The notes under the pieces are model-generated. The model saw only the letters and a program-made list of their open reading frames with translations, searched no databases and was not told the origin of the DNA. DNA of 64,000 nt. Origin: Drosophila persimilis. Taxonomy: Eukaryota > Arthropoda > Insecta > Diptera > Drosophilidae. The position numbers and the translations under genes are program-made. Shown piece after piece: positions 63,136-64,000 of the stretch. The DNA lies in assembly GCF_003286085.1 (NCBI RefSeq), contig NW_020825288.1, forward strand, positions 7,130,001-7,194,000. The letters are read 5' to 3'. Numbering within the stretch: position 1 is the first letter of the stretch; each line of letters begins with the position of its first letter.

Positions 63136-63480
63136 TGACGTCATTCCATCGAGAAACTTTGTGACCAAATTAGGTACTCTTTTTTTTCAAATGAGCTTCG
63201 ATGTGCCAGACATGCTCCGACATGCCTCGAGAGTCAGCCGCGAGGAGACGAACAAAACCGGCTTGTCTACGTCGCTGTCGTTGTTGTGGCCGAAGCCGAA
63301 GCCTGAGCCAAAGCTTAAGTTTAAGCCATTGACGTCATAAGATAATTTCATTAGCATGCCCGAGCCCCAGTGGAACTTTCGAGTGAAAAACAACGAACGA
63401 TATCCACAATCTCAAGTGGAAATGGTCAAACGTTTTGGGGGACTTCCCCTAATTGATAAAGCAAGCAGGGCGTATAAATA
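63136..63480 (+). promoter_or_regulatory. CRE, kappaB, GATA and TATA motif group
   Basis: Perfect CREs (TGACGTCA) lie at 63136-63143 and 63330-63337. GGGGGACTTCCCC at 63437-63449 is a textbook Rel/NF-kappaB site. TGATAA follows at 63454-63459, and TATAAATA at 63473-63480. The kappaB-GATA-TATA order and close spacing are what fly immune-inducible promoters have. Downstream, only a short ORF (ATG at 63585, 18 codons) is seen before the window ends, so the target is unknown. It could be a nested plus-strand gene beginning here, or an enhancer of kay. Confidence 0.45.
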
Positions 63481-64000
63481 GAAAACCCTACTAACCGAGA
63501 AATAATAAACAAAGAATATTAGACTTTAGATGGCAGTTCAGTTCTTAATGAATTGTGGATAAATCAAAACAAAGATAAATTTACAATGAAGATAGTGCAA
63601 AATCGGGTAAAGAAAAATCCCCTACGTACAGGTTGTTTATAGATATCCAGAAATCTCGCTAGGATAGGGACAGCTGTACAGAAAGAGAGAGAGAAAATTC
63701 ACGCTTCACTGCTAAGCCCAAGTCTGCCCAAGGCAGGAGAGCCATCCAAGTAGTCAAATAGTACTTTATAAGCCTTTCATAAATTCAATAGCAATATTCT
63801 ACCACTATTTCTTTTCTGAAAACCTTTCCCAAGTACAAAATGTTCTTTACTATTCCATGACTCTTATAATATGGTCTAAACTTTCGCTAAAATCCACTTG
63901 TAGATACACAAATTCCCTTGAAACTCCTTAAATTCCCTTTAAAAATAAAATCTATATAACATTTTCCACTTAAAAAACTGAAACCCAGTCAAAGGCAACC

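Larger units (their letters stand above)
59986..64000. other. Non-coding right end, simple repeats and candidate regulatory DNA
   Basis: No protein gene supported. A (TG)13 run lies at 60359-60384. CTCA repeats lie near 60500-60527, and GTATAAAG plus a GA run at 60615-60638. Many short ORFs have no family signal. A distal kay first exon would be expected in this direction, but I could not identify one. A dense motif group near 63136-63480 is listed separately. Confidence 0.5.

Overview
This is eukaryotic DNA from a fruit fly (genus Drosophila). Short GT-AG introns interrupt conserved coding frames, and the gene order around kayak (kay, the fly Fos), fig and shroud (sro) is the known Drosophila arrangement. 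The exact species cannot be fixed from sequence alone. A non-melanogaster lineage, possibly the obscura group, is my inference.

Layout. (1) 1-4660 is A-rich and has no convincing ORF. It ends in two AATAAA signals and looks like a long plus-strand UTR of a gene outside the window. (2) 4690-24080 is a 19.4 kb tandem satellite with a ~176 bp short monomer and a ~319 bp long unit. The long unit carries an inverted partial copy of the monomer, so each one can fold into a ~105 bp imperfect hairpin. (3) 24210-26122 is a large foldback. Two tail-to-tail copies of one gene's 3' end flank diverged repeats, and the loop is only ~100 bp. (4) 26754-29296 holds two convergent THEG-repeat genes. (5) 29913-37258 holds four mitochondrial genes: Idh3g, Mitofilin, mRpL35 and an FAH-family hydrolase. 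(6) 37617-40926 is an ARMC5-like armadillo/BTB gene that shares a repeat-rich promoter with the hydrolase. (7) 41136-42200 is sro, an ecdysone-biosynthesis dehydrogenase. (8) From 44485 rightwards lies kay on the minus strand, with two alternative first coding exons (46622-47353 and 55377-55454) joined to shared exons that carry the bZIP. (9) 58963-59985 is the intronless PP2C gene fig on the plus strand. (10) The last 4 kb is non-coding but has a dense group of CRE, kappaB, GATA and TATA motifs.

Exon boundaries were placed by matching GT/AG sites and codon phase by hand, and every gene model given keeps its frame through all its junctions. The most unusual part is 4.7-26.1 kb. A homogenised satellite made of repeated hairpins sits next to a kilobase-scale foldback that contains coding sequence. 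Both are the kind of structure that gives rise to hairpin RNAs and endogenous siRNAs in flies, but whether they are transcribed cannot be seen here.
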